Origin: Rothia mucilaginosa
GTDB lineage: Bacteria > Actinomycetota > Actinomycetes > Actinomycetales > Micrococcaceae
DNA length: 64,000 nucleotides
Reading direction: 5' to 3'
Assembly: GCF_019334805.1 (NCBI RefSeq)
Contig: NZ_CP079822.1
Span: forward strand, 1,302,001 to 1,366,000
Positions 53,576 through 62,352 of the stretch are shown here, piece by piece; the first letter of the stretch is position 1; every line of letters starts with the position of its first letter. The notes below the pieces were generated by a model. That model saw only the letters and a program-made list of their open reading frames with translations, was not told the origin of the DNA and searched no databases. Position numbers and translations under genes: made by a program.

Positions 53576-54889
53576 CTAAGAGCGGCTTTCCTCCTCGTTC
53601 TCGTGCAACATAATGTTAATCGAACGGGTATTCAATTTATTCGTGCGGTGGGCGTTGACCGCGGTATCGGTCATATCGTCAACCACCATCGAGTCGTCCA
53701 TGTCAGTATCAACAATCGGAATCGCCGAGGTACGCGGCGCATGCTGCGTAACCGCCTCGCCCAGGGGCACCAGAACCGCCACGGCGTCCTTGTGAGACAT
53801 GCCGGTTGCCTCCATAAAGTCCACCACGATCAGGCGGAGCATCAGCACCAGCGACTCACCCTCAAAGGTTGCCACACCCATCGTGCGCGGCTCGAGGGTG
53901 CCTGCAAGTTTAACCATGCGTTTGCGGGCTGCCATCATGTAGTGTTCGCGTTCGCTTTCGGTCGGGGCAGACATGCCCAGGCCGAGGCTCTGCGCCGCCA
54001 GCGACAGCTCGGTCAGCGCGTCACTGAGTGAAATCTGCGCGGCAGTGCGTAGCTGCACGTGGTGAATCGTGGACGCCATGCGGCGGTTAAGCACGCGGTC
54101 GTTACGGATCGCCAAATCGACCGCGGCAAGAGTCTTCGACATGCGCGCCAGCTCGCCCTTGCTCTTGCGGCTATTCCAGGACAGCTCACTCATACCCTGC
54201 GCGGTAATCAGGTCGCCTCGGCACGCATCATACAGCGGTTGCAGAGCGCGGGCATCGAGCAGGCTCTGGTACGCCTTGTTGTAGTCGTAGTAGCGAATCG
54301 CCTCGGAGGAAAGCTGGAAAACCTTCGCGAACGCGTCCATGAGAGCTTGGGCGCGTTCACGCGGGTTCTTACGCGGGTCACGCGGCATCAGGTACATGGC
54401 GAGGAACGCAAAGGCGCCACCGACAATGCCGTCGAAACTGCGGGTGAATGCGTCATCAGGCACGGGCAGCAGCAACGTGAAACAGGCCTGGAAGCTGAGC
54501 TGAATCGTAAAAATAATGCCCTTATCAATAAATCGGGCAATAATCACGGTCAAGAAAAGCACCACTGCCGCCTGCCAGGTACCGTGACCGAGCAGAATCA
54601 GCAGAAGGTCGCCAATGAGAATGCCGAGGGTCACGCCGAAGGAGACCTCAAGGATTCGGCGGGAATGCTTGGCGCCGCTCACATAGCCCAGGGATACGAG
54701 GGCAGCGACCGGCGCGAAAATGGGCTCGTGGTGGCCCAGGACGCGCTCAGCGAAAAGCCAAGCGCCCATAGACGCCGCAACAATCTGCACAGACTGAAAG
54801 AAGTCAGCCCGGACGCGTTCAACGCCCTCACGGACGAACTGTCGGGTGTTCTGTTCAGTAGTGCGTAGAATGTCTGCGAATCGTGCCAT
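53576..54889 (-). CDS. FUSC-family (aromatic acid exporter-like) membrane protein
   Basis: A 437-residue protein with about six spans in the first 175 residues (for example LLLILLGHGTWQAAVVLFL, IFTIQLSFQACFTLLLPVP) and a long cytoplasmic C-terminal part. It resembles the FUSC / aromatic-acid exporter group; the substrate is unknown. The ATG at 54889 is preferred over upstream in-frame starts because TATGAT ends 7 nt before it (leaderless). It is convergent with radA and monocistronic. Confidence 0.75.
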   Translation of the reverse strand: MARFADILRTTEQNTRQFVREGVERVRADFFQSVQIVAASMGAWLFAERVLGHHEPIFAPVAALVSLGYVSGAKHSRRILEVSFGVTLGILIGDLLLILLGHGTWQAAVVLFLTVIIARFIDKGIIFTIQLSFQACFTLLLPVPDDAFTRSFDGIVGGAFAFLAMYLMPRDPRKNPRERAQALMDAFAKVFQLSSEAIRYYDYNKAYQSLLDARALQPLYDACRGDLITAQGMSELSWNSRKSKGELARMSKTLAAVDLAIRNDRVLNRRMASTIHHVQLRTAAQISLSDALTELSLAAQSLGLGMSAPTESEREHYMMAARKRMVKLAGTLEPRTMGVATFEGESLVLMLRLIVVDFMEATGMSHKDAVAVLVPLGEAVTQHAPRTSAIPIVDTDMDDSMVVDDMTDTAVNAHRTNKLNTRSINIMLHENEEESRS

Positions 54890-55042
54890 GGGCACCATCA
54901 TACCGGCGCGGGTGCGGTGCACAAGGGGGTAGGGGAGTGTTGGGTTGAAGTGTGAGAGACCCCGCGCCCCGTACCCCGCTTAGCGCCTCGGCTTGGGTGG
55001 TTTTTCGTGCGGAAACTTTAGCTCAAGGGCTCAGTCGCGAAT

Positions 55043-56818
55043 CTAGCCGCGGAGGCGGCGCGCCACCCTCGCCAGCAGGCCCGGCTTCGTCTCGGCGGGC
55101 GCTTCAGAAGATGACTCAGGCTCGACGGTGACAGGATGCGTTTCTTCGGCGCCGTGTGCCCCGTGAACACCGCGCGCGCTGTACCCGCCGCCGATTGCGC
55201 GGGCACATTCAAGCTGCCGGCGGTGCTCAGCATCCCAGGAGTGTGCCCGGTCAGACATCGCCCACTCGAAACCCGCGGTGAGGGAGGTTTCGGTAAAGAG
55301 ATCGCGTGCGGCGCGGACGGTTGCACCAAGCGGCTCGGGGAGAGCCAAGGTTTGCTCTGCGGCAGGGAAAGGCGCGGGGGCTTCTGAACCGCCGAGAGTT
55401 TCTGCATTGCCGCGAGTTTCTTCACCGTGCGCAAGAATCTGCGTCAGCAGGTAGGCACGCTCGGCTTGTAGCGCCTCCAGCAGCTCGGTACGGCGTGCAT
55501 CCGATGCCACCGCCGCGTGCCGCAAGGCGGCGGCAACCATCAGCTCGGGAACACCACCGGCGAGCATACCCAACGGCAGGGTGAACTCGCCCAGCCCGTA
55601 CTGACGCAGGGCACCGCCCACGCGCATCTGCGTGAAGGCGTCCGGCACGAGGGCGAGCACGGGAATACCCGCCGCGGCGGAGAATACCGCCGGGTGGTAG
55701 CGGCTGGTCAGGGTGAACGCCGCCGCCCGGTGCACGGTGATGCTCTGGTCGGCGTGCAGAATCGGTAGCAGGGTCGCCGGGGTGGAGGGACTGAGCCGCT
55801 CGGCGATGCGCTGGTGCGCCTGAATATCACCGCTGGTCGGGTCCTGCGGGTCGCCAAAATGGCTCAGGAACACGGGGGCGTAGCCGTGCTCGCGCCACAT
55901 GCCATCGAGTAGACGCGCAATCTGCTGTGCCTGCTGGTCGGTACATTCGTTGACGGTCACGCAGACGTAGTGCTCCGGCAGCTCGTTAAGTGCCTGACTT
56001 GCTGAAATACCCTCCGCATAGTGCAGGGTGCGTGCCGGGGAGGCCACCGGGTAGTCGGTGGCATCATCCACGCTCAGGCGCGCGTCAATATCCCGTTCGC
56101 GGCACCAGGCGAGTGAGGAGCTTTCGCGTACCGTCACCGAACGGGCGGTGCGGAGCATGCGCTCCAGAACCTGCGCATCCTCGGGGTTGAGGACCGGGCC
56201 CAAGGACTGGCCGGTCACGAATAGGGGAACACCGGCGTACTCGGCGACGAGAGCCACCGAGGCACGCTCGTAGAGGAGCCAGCCGAAGCGGGAGTTGAGG
56301 TTGCCGCCGCCGGAGACCACGACCGCGTCCATGGCGGCGATAGCGTCCGCGAATTCCACCATGCGCTCAACGGTCTGCGCCAGGGGATGTAACACCTCCG
56401 GCAGCGCCTGCACCTGCGGCAGAGCTACCAGCTCAGAGGTGGAGGGGCGTTCCCGGTCGGCGTGCAGCTGCGCCAGGATGCACTCGAGCGCCGCGAGGGT
56501 CAGCTCACGCTCAGCCGGCGCCCAGGGGAAGAGGAAAAACGGCAGGTACTCGTAGGGCGCGCCTGCCTCATGCTGTGCCGCCTCATGATTCACCGCCGCG
56601 CCAATATAGCGCGCCGAATGGCCCACATCGCGGGTCATGAGGGTGACCGCCGCGCCGCCTTCGGAAAGCGCCTCCGCGCTCGCAATGGTCATGGCTTCGT
56701 CGCCCACGTGGTAGGTGTGCTGGCCGATATCGCCAATGACGAGCACGCGCGGTGCTTCAGTAAAGTGCGGTGCTTCAGTAACGGGCAGTGCTGTAGAAGA
56801 ATGATTGTTCTCTGTCAC
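55043..56818 (-). CDS. Polysaccharide pyruvyl transferase-family protein
   Basis: A 591-residue protein. The first 400 or so residues match the polysaccharide pyruvyl transferase fold: VIGDIGQHTYHVGDEAMT at the start, VVVSGGGNLNSRFGW, VTGQSLGPVLN and SRYHPAVFSAAAGIPV. This family adds ketal pyruvate to wall or surface polysaccharides. The C-terminal 180 residues are less conserved and Ala/Glu-rich. It lies 3 nt after the glycosyltransferase gene, so the two act together on a surface glycan, which is not identified. Confidence 0.82.
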   Translation of the reverse strand: MTENNHSSTALPVTEAPHFTEAPRVLVIGDIGQHTYHVGDEAMTIASAEALSEGGAAVTLMTRDVGHSARYIGAAVNHEAAQHEAGAPYEYLPFFLFPWAPAERELTLAALECILAQLHADRERPSTSELVALPQVQALPEVLHPLAQTVERMVEFADAIAAMDAVVVSGGGNLNSRFGWLLYERASVALVAEYAGVPLFVTGQSLGPVLNPEDAQVLERMLRTARSVTVRESSSLAWCRERDIDARLSVDDATDYPVASPARTLHYAEGISASQALNELPEHYVCVTVNECTDQQAQQIARLLDGMWREHGYAPVFLSHFGDPQDPTSGDIQAHQRIAERLSPSTPATLLPILHADQSITVHRAAAFTLTSRYHPAVFSAAAGIPVLALVPDAFTQMRVGGALRQYGLGEFTLPLGMLAGGVPELMVAAALRHAAVASDARRTELLEALQAERAYLLTQILAHGEETRGNAETLGGSEAPAPFPAAEQTLALPEPLGATVRAARDLFTETSLTAGFEWAMSDRAHSWDAEHRRQLECARAIGGGYSARGVHGAHGAEETHPVTVEPESSSEAPAETKPGLLARVARRLRG

Positions 56819-56821
56819 GCC

Positions 56822-57910
56822 TTATGTGCCCTTCTGATCTGCCGAACCAGCCTCAGCCGACTCAACCTCAGTACCGCGACGAACCAGGGAACGCTGGCTG
56901 AGGGAACGCTTCGCCAAGGAACGCAGCGCGCGGCCCGGAGTGCGCAGGTGCTTGAGAACCCGCAGACGCTCCTCAATGCTCTGCTGGCGGGACTCAATAG
57001 CCTGTTGACGAGCCTCGATACGCTCCAGGCGGCTCTCGATAGAGCGCAGAATGTCCAGGGATTCACGGGTCAGATCGTGCCCGTCAATCACGCGGCGCTC
57101 CAAGTCAGCCGCCAAATGCGCCTGGTACAGGTACGCACCCGGTCGGGCACCCGCCTGCAGATCCTCGCGGATAGCGCGGGCACGCACCATCGAATCGAAG
57201 CGGGCATGCTCAGCCTGACGCTTCACGCTATTCGCCTCGGCGCCCTCCGCGTCGGGGCGCAGCGACCAGTACGCCAGCGGCTCATCCACCAGCAGAATAT
57301 CCGCAACGGAAGCGGCACGCATGTTGAACTCCCAGTCGCCGACCACCGGCAGGGACTCGTCGTAGAAACCGACCAGCTCGTGCAGGCTGCGGCGGTAGAG
57401 AATACCAATCGGCACGGCACGGTTCGTGCGGAACAGGAATTGCAAACCGATGCTGGGCAGGCCGTCGTGGAAAATACGCTCCTCGTACACCTCGAACTCG
57501 CCCTCAGCGTTCTCGCGTTCGTACCGCTCCACAACGCGGGTGGTGCACATGAGCGCGCCGCTCTCTTCCAGCGCCGCGACGGTGCGCTCCAGGAACTTGG
57601 GTGCCCACAGGTCGTCGTCATCGTGAATCGCCACGTACTCGGAGGTGGTCGCAGCCAAACCGGCGTTGGACGCCGCCTCCATGTTGCCGCCAGCGGTGGT
57701 CAGCAGCTGCACACGGCTGGAATCCTGCGCGTTAGAACCCAGCGAAGAAGCCTCAATGACGGCGCGGGTTGCCTGCTCGTCGCCTCCGTCGTTAATCACG
57801 CAGACCGTGTAGTCGGTGAAGGTCTGCTGCGCAATATTCTCCAGCGCGCGGCTCAAGAAGCGGGGGCGGCCCTTCGTGCGGACCAGAATAGCTACGGTAG
57901 GGGAAGACAT
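56822..57910 (-). CDS. Family 2 glycosyltransferase
   Basis: A 362-residue GT-A-fold enzyme. VAILVRTKGRPRFLSRALEN near the start, the DxD-like HDDDDLW (about 100) and GDWEFNMR are typical of GT2. The C-terminal 90 residues form a predicted coiled coil (RSIESRLERIEARQQAIESR). The ATG at 57910 gives the family-like MSSPTVAIL; a GTG two codons earlier is possible. It is first in a two-gene operon with the pyruvyl transferase gene. Confidence 0.85.
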   Translation of the reverse strand: MSSPTVAILVRTKGRPRFLSRALENIAQQTFTDYTVCVINDGGDEQATRAVIEASSLGSNAQDSSRVQLLTTAGGNMEAASNAGLAATTSEYVAIHDDDDLWAPKFLERTVAALEESGALMCTTRVVERYERENAEGEFEVYEERIFHDGLPSIGLQFLFRTNRAVPIGILYRRSLHELVGFYDESLPVVGDWEFNMRAASVADILLVDEPLAYWSLRPDAEGAEANSVKRQAEHARFDSMVRARAIREDLQAGARPGAYLYQAHLAADLERRVIDGHDLTRESLDILRSIESRLERIEARQQAIESRQQSIEERLRVLKHLRTPGRALRSLAKRSLSQRSLVRRGTEVESAEAGSADQKGT

Positions 57911-58052
57911 AACCACAATCAGTCGAGGGTGAATGGGCCCGTGCCAGCCCAGGAACTCAACCCATTATGAGGGTGTGCACTGTTCAGACTCAACCCGCCG
58001 CCCGTCCACGCCGCAACAGCATGCATACACAGGCATACACCGCCCCTAAAAA

Positions 58053-59087
58053 CTAGCTGATGGACTGTAGCGCCACCATCGCCAGCACACCGAGCACAAA
58101 GCACGCCGGAATGGTGACCAGCCACACCAGAAGAATCTGCAGAACAATCCTGGACTTCAACGCATTAAAACGCTGGTTTACGCCCGCGCCGAGCGCCGAT
58201 GCTGTTGCCAGGTGCGAGGAGGAGAACGGCACCTGCAGCAGGAAGTAGCCGATTACCTGCACCACAGCGGTGGTACCCTGAGCGACCGCACCACGGAACG
58301 GGTCCAGGCGCACCATCTTGTAGGCGAAGGTGTAGCCGATGCGGCGGCCACCGGTCAGCGTACCGGCGCCCAGGCTGAGGGCAATGATGATGGTGCCCAG
58401 CAGCATCCCGCCTCGGGTGAGGGATTGAAGCAAATCCGGGTCTATGATGCGTTCGCTCAGCAGCGCCCACAGCAGCAGGTACAGGTAGCCGGTCTGCAGG
58501 CCGTGTAGCAGCGAAATCGCGGAGGCAGACACCGCCAGCACCTCGCGGGCATGCTGATTCACCAGGCGCGGGTTGTGGCCGACCACCAGCCGGTAGAACG
58601 GCACCACCATCAGCCAGGACAGCAGAAAAATGAGCGGCGGTAGGTAGAAGAGCGGCAGCAGGGTCGCCCCAAAAATATGCGGCAGGAAGGCGAGCGAACC
58701 GAAGCCTTCAGCGGCGCTGTCGATCCTTGTTTGGGTCCACCAGCTCACGCCGGCAAGGGCACCCACCAGCGCGTGGGTCGAGGAAGACGGAATCCTCGAA
58801 ACCCAGGTGAGCACACCCCAAATAGCGCAGACCAGTAGTGCCGCAACAATGCCGTTCAGGCCGGTGGTACCCTCCGGGGCACTCACCCACGAGGCGGAAT
58901 ACTCACCGAGCAGCAGGAACGCACCGACCACACCAAGCACGTTGAAGAGCGCGGCAAGGTACAGGGCGGAGCGCTCGCCGAGGGCGCGGGTACGCACCGG
59001 AACAGCGACGGCGTTTGAGGCGTCGTGCACACCGGTCACGTAGACCGCGGCAATGAAGGCACAACAGGCTAGAAGACCCAGGAGCAT
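58053..59087 (-). CDS. pit: PiT-family inorganic phosphate transporter
   Basis: A 344-residue permease with about ten spans. The duplicated PiT signatures are present: GVHDASNAVAVPVRTRAL in the N-terminal half and FSSSHLATASALGAGVNQ in the C-terminal half; SRIPSSSTHALVGALAG is also diagnostic. Its start overlaps the stop of the PhoU-like gene (TAATG), the standard pairing for low-affinity phosphate uptake. Confidence 0.92.
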   Translation of the reverse strand: MLLGLLACCAFIAAVYVTGVHDASNAVAVPVRTRALGERSALYLAALFNVLGVVGAFLLLGEYSASWVSAPEGTTGLNGIVAALLVCAIWGVLTWVSRIPSSSTHALVGALAGVSWWTQTRIDSAAEGFGSLAFLPHIFGATLLPLFYLPPLIFLLSWLMVVPFYRLVVGHNPRLVNQHAREVLAVSASAISLLHGLQTGYLYLLLWALLSERIIDPDLLQSLTRGGMLLGTIIIALSLGAGTLTGGRRIGYTFAYKMVRLDPFRGAVAQGTTAVVQVIGYFLLQVPFSSSHLATASALGAGVNQRFNALKSRIVLQILLVWLVTIPACFVLGVLAMVALQSIS

Positions 59088-59704
59088 TAGGATTCCTGAA
59101 CGATAATGCGGCCGATCTCGGCGGACACATCACGCATAGCGTTGGAGGCGGCGGTCAGCTGCGCCAGGAAGGTGGCGTAGCGGCGGTACCGTTCGGGGGT
59201 GTAGCGTTCGGCAATGTACGCGTCGTATTCTTCGGCGGTGCGCAGCGCCTGGCGGGAGATGCGCAGCATGTCCATCCAGTAGTTGTCGAGGCCGCGAATA
59301 TCAGCAAGTTTGGGGATGACGGCGGCGGTCAGCACCGCCTGACGCTGAATAATGTCCAGAATCGAGGTGATGTGCGTGGCGAAGCCGTCAATGCTGTGCA
59401 GGGACAGCACGTGTGCGGCGCTGGTGAGCTTCTCAACGGCGTTGGTGAGCTTGCGTGCCAGCGTGTACAGGTCTTCACGCGGAATCGGCGGGGAGAAGGA
59501 GCTGCGCACCTCGGTGAGGGTGCGGAACAGCAGGTTCGTGGAGTCCGCCTCGTGGGTGAGCATGCGTTCGAAGAGTTCGGGGTACTCCGCGACGGGGGAG
59601 CCGACCATTTCAGAGAGCAATGCCGCCGCCTCACCGACCTGCGCTGAAATTTCAGCGAGGGAGGCGAGGGATTCGTTGGCGTGGGGGAAAAGTCGGTGCA
59701 GCAT
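59087..59704 (-). CDS. PhoU-like (DUF47) protein
   Basis: A 205-residue all-helical protein of the DUF47/PhoU-like family that modulates the PiT transporter. It starts MLHRLFPHANESLASLAEI and carries the usual HEADSTNLLFRTL motif (about 70-83) with metal-binding acidic residues. The ATG at 59704 is chosen because TAGACT ends 7 nt before it and the upstream codons are not family-like. It is translationally coupled to the PiT gene. Confidence 0.88.
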   Translation of the reverse strand: MLHRLFPHANESLASLAEISAQVGEAAALLSEMVGSPVAEYPELFERMLTHEADSTNLLFRTLTEVRSSFSPPIPREDLYTLARKLTNAVEKLTSAAHVLSLHSIDGFATHITSILDIIQRQAVLTAAVIPKLADIRGLDNYWMDMLRISRQALRTAEEYDAYIAERYTPERYRRYATFLAQLTAASNAMRDVSAEIGRIIVQES

Positions 59705-59848
59705 AGTTCCCAGTCTAACCAGTATTGGGTGCTGCGGGTGCGCATAGCCTGCGCGCATCTCACGAGCGCCCGACCTGCAAACGTCACTGCAACGACCAGT
59801 AAATGTTATAGCGCCGCCCTGTTCGCGGTTACGCATGGGGGTTTAAAC

Positions 59849-59884
59849 AAAAAACGGTGGGGGTCGATTTCTCGACCCCCACCG
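59849..59884 (-). terminator. Terminator of the small RNA gene
   Basis: A perfect 13-bp stem (cggtgggggtcga) with a GAAA tetraloop and a T6 tract on the minus strand. Confidence 0.9.
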
Positions 59885-59987
59885 GAACGTTTAGGGATGT
59901 CGGGTTGGGAGCGCCTCTCGGCGGAAGGCCGCTCGAAGCGGCTAAAGATTTGGAGCCCGGGGCTACCTATTAGCAACCCGACATCTT
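59849..59987 (-). ncRNA. Candidate stand-alone small RNA, about 139 nt
   Basis: On the minus strand it has a promoter, a closed structure and a terminator in the right order. TTGACT (60023-60018) and GATAAT (59999-59994) are separated by 18 bp. A start near 59987 leads straight into GATGTCGGGTTG (59985-59974), which pairs perfectly with CAACCCGACATC (59907-59896). Inside are hairpins gccgct-tcg-agcggc and cgcc-gaga-ggcg. A perfect 13-bp terminator stem with GAAA loop and six T follows (59884-59849). It does not contain the SRP RNA core motif, is too short for tmRNA or RNase P RNA, and I recognise no known family. Confidence 0.65.
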
Positions 59988-59993
59988 GTAATT

Positions 59994-60023
59994 ATTATCC
60001 ACCCGCACCCGGTGCAGAGTCAA
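59994..60023 (-). promoter_or_regulatory. Promoter of the small RNA gene
   Basis: TTGACT and GATAAT with 18-bp spacing on the minus strand, one of the best sigma-70-type matches in the window. Confidence 0.65.
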
Positions 60024-60121
60024 TCGGAAACAGGCTTTTCACGCCTTTGCGGCCCAATGTGGAACCTGTGCCAATTCGCGGCACGAACCCGCATTTTTAG
60101 GCGCCTAAACGGTGCAGAAGA

Positions 60122-60910
60122 CTAGAATGCTTCGAGGTTGGTCTGTGTTTTTTCCTGTGCAGATTTTTCCTGCGCAGAATCAGCCTCCGAAGCCCCGTTA
60201 GCCTGCTGACCAGACTCAACGGCGCGCAGCTGGGCGGCGACCGCCTCCAAATCGTGCGCGATCTGCTCCATCTGCTGAGCCTGACGCGGCAGACGAGCAC
60301 GACGTTCCACCGCCTCACGCTTCACCTCGTGGCTACCCGGAACCGCAGCATCCTGCCCGGCAGAGCGCGCATAATCGGTGCGAATACCCAACACCACCAC
60401 GTGCGCAAACGCCGCGCAACGTTCCATCGCAATATCCATATCGCCGGTGTACAGGCCCGCCAGAATCTCATCAATCGTGCGGACCACCTCGTCGGCACTC
60501 GGCGGGTCGGGAACACCCGCCACCACGTGCGAACGGTAGTCCTCCGCCATGCCCAGCTCAAAAGCGCGGCTCACCCCGCGGGGTGAACGATGCACCACAT
60601 CCCTCAACCAGTACATACGCCACAGCGCACCCGGTAGGGAGTGGGCGCTCGCGTGCGACCAGAGTTCGGCGAGCATCTCAATACCGTAGTCGTCGGTGAA
60701 GCTGACGAGCCGTTCGGTCATCTGCTCGTCGGTGCCGCGTCCGTGCATCAGCAGGATGCGTGCGGAGGCGTGCGCCGCCTCTTCGCGTGCGGCGGGGTCC
60801 ATGCCGCCTTCGTGGCGTTCAAATTTCTCGGCGGAGTAGAGGACGGGTCGGTGGTGGGTGCGGTGTCGGGAGCGCCCGGAGGCGCCGGTTGATATTGCGG
60901 GTGTAGACAT
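60122..60910 (-). CDS. Hypothetical actinobacterial protein
   Basis: A 262-residue soluble, largely helical protein, probably alpha-helical from about residue 35 to 190, then a coiled-coil-like and Gln/Glu/Ala/Ser-rich tail (about 195-262). No catalytic motif or membrane span is visible and I do not recognise the family. The ATG at 60910 is supported by taggaa about 5 nt upstream; longer in-frame starts reach 60973. It is divergent from tRNA-Lys. Confidence 0.65.
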   Translation of the reverse strand: MSTPAISTGASGRSRHRTHHRPVLYSAEKFERHEGGMDPAAREEAAHASARILLMHGRGTDEQMTERLVSFTDDYGIEMLAELWSHASAHSLPGALWRMYWLRDVVHRSPRGVSRAFELGMAEDYRSHVVAGVPDPPSADEVVRTIDEILAGLYTGDMDIAMERCAAFAHVVVLGIRTDYARSAGQDAAVPGSHEVKREAVERRARLPRQAQQMEQIAHDLEAVAAQLRAVESGQQANGASEADSAQEKSAQEKTQTNLEAF

Positions 60911-60997
60911 AGGATTTCCTAGTGTACCGTTCATTGGCTGGGAGCCGGTAGTGTATAGTATTTCTATCTGCACACTTTCAGTTTTGTGTGGATAGGA

Positions 60998-61070
60998 GCG
61001 CCTTTAGCTCAGTCGGTAGAGCTACGGACTTTTAATCCGCAGGTCGTGGGTTCGAGCCCCACAGGGCGCA
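60998..61070 (+). tRNA. tRNA-Lys (anticodon TTT)
   Basis: A 73-nt cloverleaf without encoded CCA. Acceptor gcgcctt/agggcgc (one wobble), D-arm gctc/gagc, anticodon loop cttttaa with anticodon TTT, T-arm gtggg-ttcgagc-cccac, discriminator A. The 27-43 pair of the anticodon stem is an A-C mismatch. A terminator follows. Confidence 0.97.
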
Positions 61071-61073
61071 CTA

Positions 61074-61116
61074 GCCGACCCGTCGCCTCCCGCATTGCGG
61101 GGGTCGGCGGGTTTTT
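61074..61116 (+). terminator. Terminator after tRNA-Lys
   Basis: gccgaccc pairs perfectly with gggtcggc, with an inner ccgca-tt-gcgg hairpin, followed by gg-g-ttttt. Confidence 0.85.
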
Positions 61117-61238
61117 GCGTCTTCACCCTCATGCGCGTGGTCTTACCTCGTGCCTATCCCGTGTGGTGGGGCGTGTCCTGCCGGGTTCGCCTGGCAGTTT
61201 TGATTTGTGTACGTTGACCCGAAAAGATGAGGAAACCC

Positions 61239-61748
61239 GTGAGCGTCACCATTAAGAACCCCGAAGAGATCACGATTCTTGCCACTGGCGGCACGATCGA
61301 TAAGTTCTATTCGGTGGCGGGCACCATGGATATTGGTGAGCCTGCCGCTAAGGATCTGCTGGACCGTGTGATTACCGATATCCGTTTTGATATTCGCCCG
61401 CTGATTGGCAAGGACAGCCTGGACATGACCGATGAGGATCGTGCCGAGCTGACCGAGGCGCTGAACGCTGTTACCAACGACCAGGTGCTCATCACTCACG
61501 GTACCGACACCATGCCGGAGACTGCCCGCTACCTGGTGGAGCACGCCGACCTGGGCGATAAGGTTGTGGTGCTGACCGGTGCGATGCAGCCCGCCGTGAT
61601 GGCTCGTTCGGATGCCGGTTTCAACCTGGGTGCCGCTATTGCCGCCCTGAACCTGCTGGAGCCGGGTGTGTACATCAGCATGAGCGGTCGTATTTTCCCT
61701 GCTGAGAGCGTGCGTAAGGATCGTTCTCGCGGTATTTTTGAGGGCTAA
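61239..61748 (+). CDS. Single-domain asparaginase-like protein
   Basis: A 169-residue protein equivalent to only the N-terminal domain of type I/II L-asparaginases (normally about 330 residues). ILATGGTIDKFYSVAGT carries the first catalytic Thr and ITHGTDTM the second Thr-Asp pair. The C-terminal domain that completes the usual tetrameric active site is absent. A natural short subfamily exists, so this need not be a truncation. GTG at 61239 has gagga 6 nt upstream; an ATG at 61227 is the alternative. The next gene begins 2 nt after its stop. Confidence 0.8.
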   Translation: MSVTIKNPEEITILATGGTIDKFYSVAGTMDIGEPAAKDLLDRVITDIRFDIRPLIGKDSLDMTDEDRAELTEALNAVTNDQVLITHGTDTMPETARYLVEHADLGDKVVVLTGAMQPAVMARSDAGFNLGAAIAALNLLEPGVYISMSGRIFPAESVRKDRSRGIFEG

Positions 61749-61749
61749 G

Positions 61750-62352
61750 ATGGCTGATTCCGCTCGTATGCGGCGGGGTGAACCGGTTTCTGCGGCTGAG
61801 CTTGCGCCGGTGGCGGGTTCCTCGGATCTTGTGCCGCAGGAGCATATGTCGCAGGCGCAGCTTATGCAGCTGCAGGCTATGGATGAGCTGGAGCAACAGG
61901 CTGATGAGTTCTGGAATGTCACCAGTGATTACCCGCTGCCGGCTAAGAATCTGTACCTGGTGCGTGTGCTGCTGCTGGTCGTACCCTCGCTGATTACTGT
62001 TTATTACTTCATTCGCGTCACGCTTTTCCCGATTGGTGCGGTGCCGCTGGTTTACCTGGTGATGCACATGTGGGTTGCCATGATTTACCGGGCGAACCGT
62101 TCGGTGAAGTTGGTGTTGCTGGCGAATGCGGCATCCGGGGTCGCGGCGGCCATTATGACGGCGTTCTTTGCCTATGCGCTTGTGACGGTGCAGGGCCCGC
62201 AGACGCTGCTGGACCGTGTGGGCGTGTTCTATACGGTGAGCCTGCTGACGGTCATGGCGTCGTTCGCGTTGGAGGTTCTGTTCTCGCTGTTCTATAGTTT
62301 GGCGGTTCGTAGGAGCTTGCGTCTGACGCAGAAGAAGCAAGAGGAAGAATAG
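61750..62352 (+). CDS. Hypothetical four-span membrane protein
   Basis: A 200-residue protein. A polar N-terminal region of about 60 residues (Gln/Met/Glu-rich, MSQAQLMQLQAMDELEQQAD) is followed by four membrane spans and a basic/acidic tail. It starts 2 nt after the asparaginase-like gene, so the two form an operon. No family is recognised. Confidence 0.7.
   Translation: MADSARMRRGEPVSAAELAPVAGSSDLVPQEHMSQAQLMQLQAMDELEQQADEFWNVTSDYPLPAKNLYLVRVLLLVVPSLITVYYFIRVTLFPIGAVPLVYLVMHMWVAMIYRANRSVKLVLLANAASGVAAAIMTAFFAYALVTVQGPQTLLDRVGVFYTVSLLTVMASFALEVLFSLFYSLAVRRSLRLTQKKQEEE

Larger units (their letters stand above)
59705..60121. other. Intergenic region holding the phoU-like promoter and a small RNA gene
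   Basis: No protein gene is evident. It contains the TAGACT element of the PhoU-like gene (59717-59712) and the candidate small RNA (59849-59987) with its own promoter (59994-60023), all on the minus strand. Confidence 0.7.

Noticed and set aside
59991..60002. TTATCCACC resembling a DnaA box
   Set aside because: A single copy with one mismatch, inside the small RNA promoter; no cluster of DnaA boxes is present, so it gives no support for an origin here.
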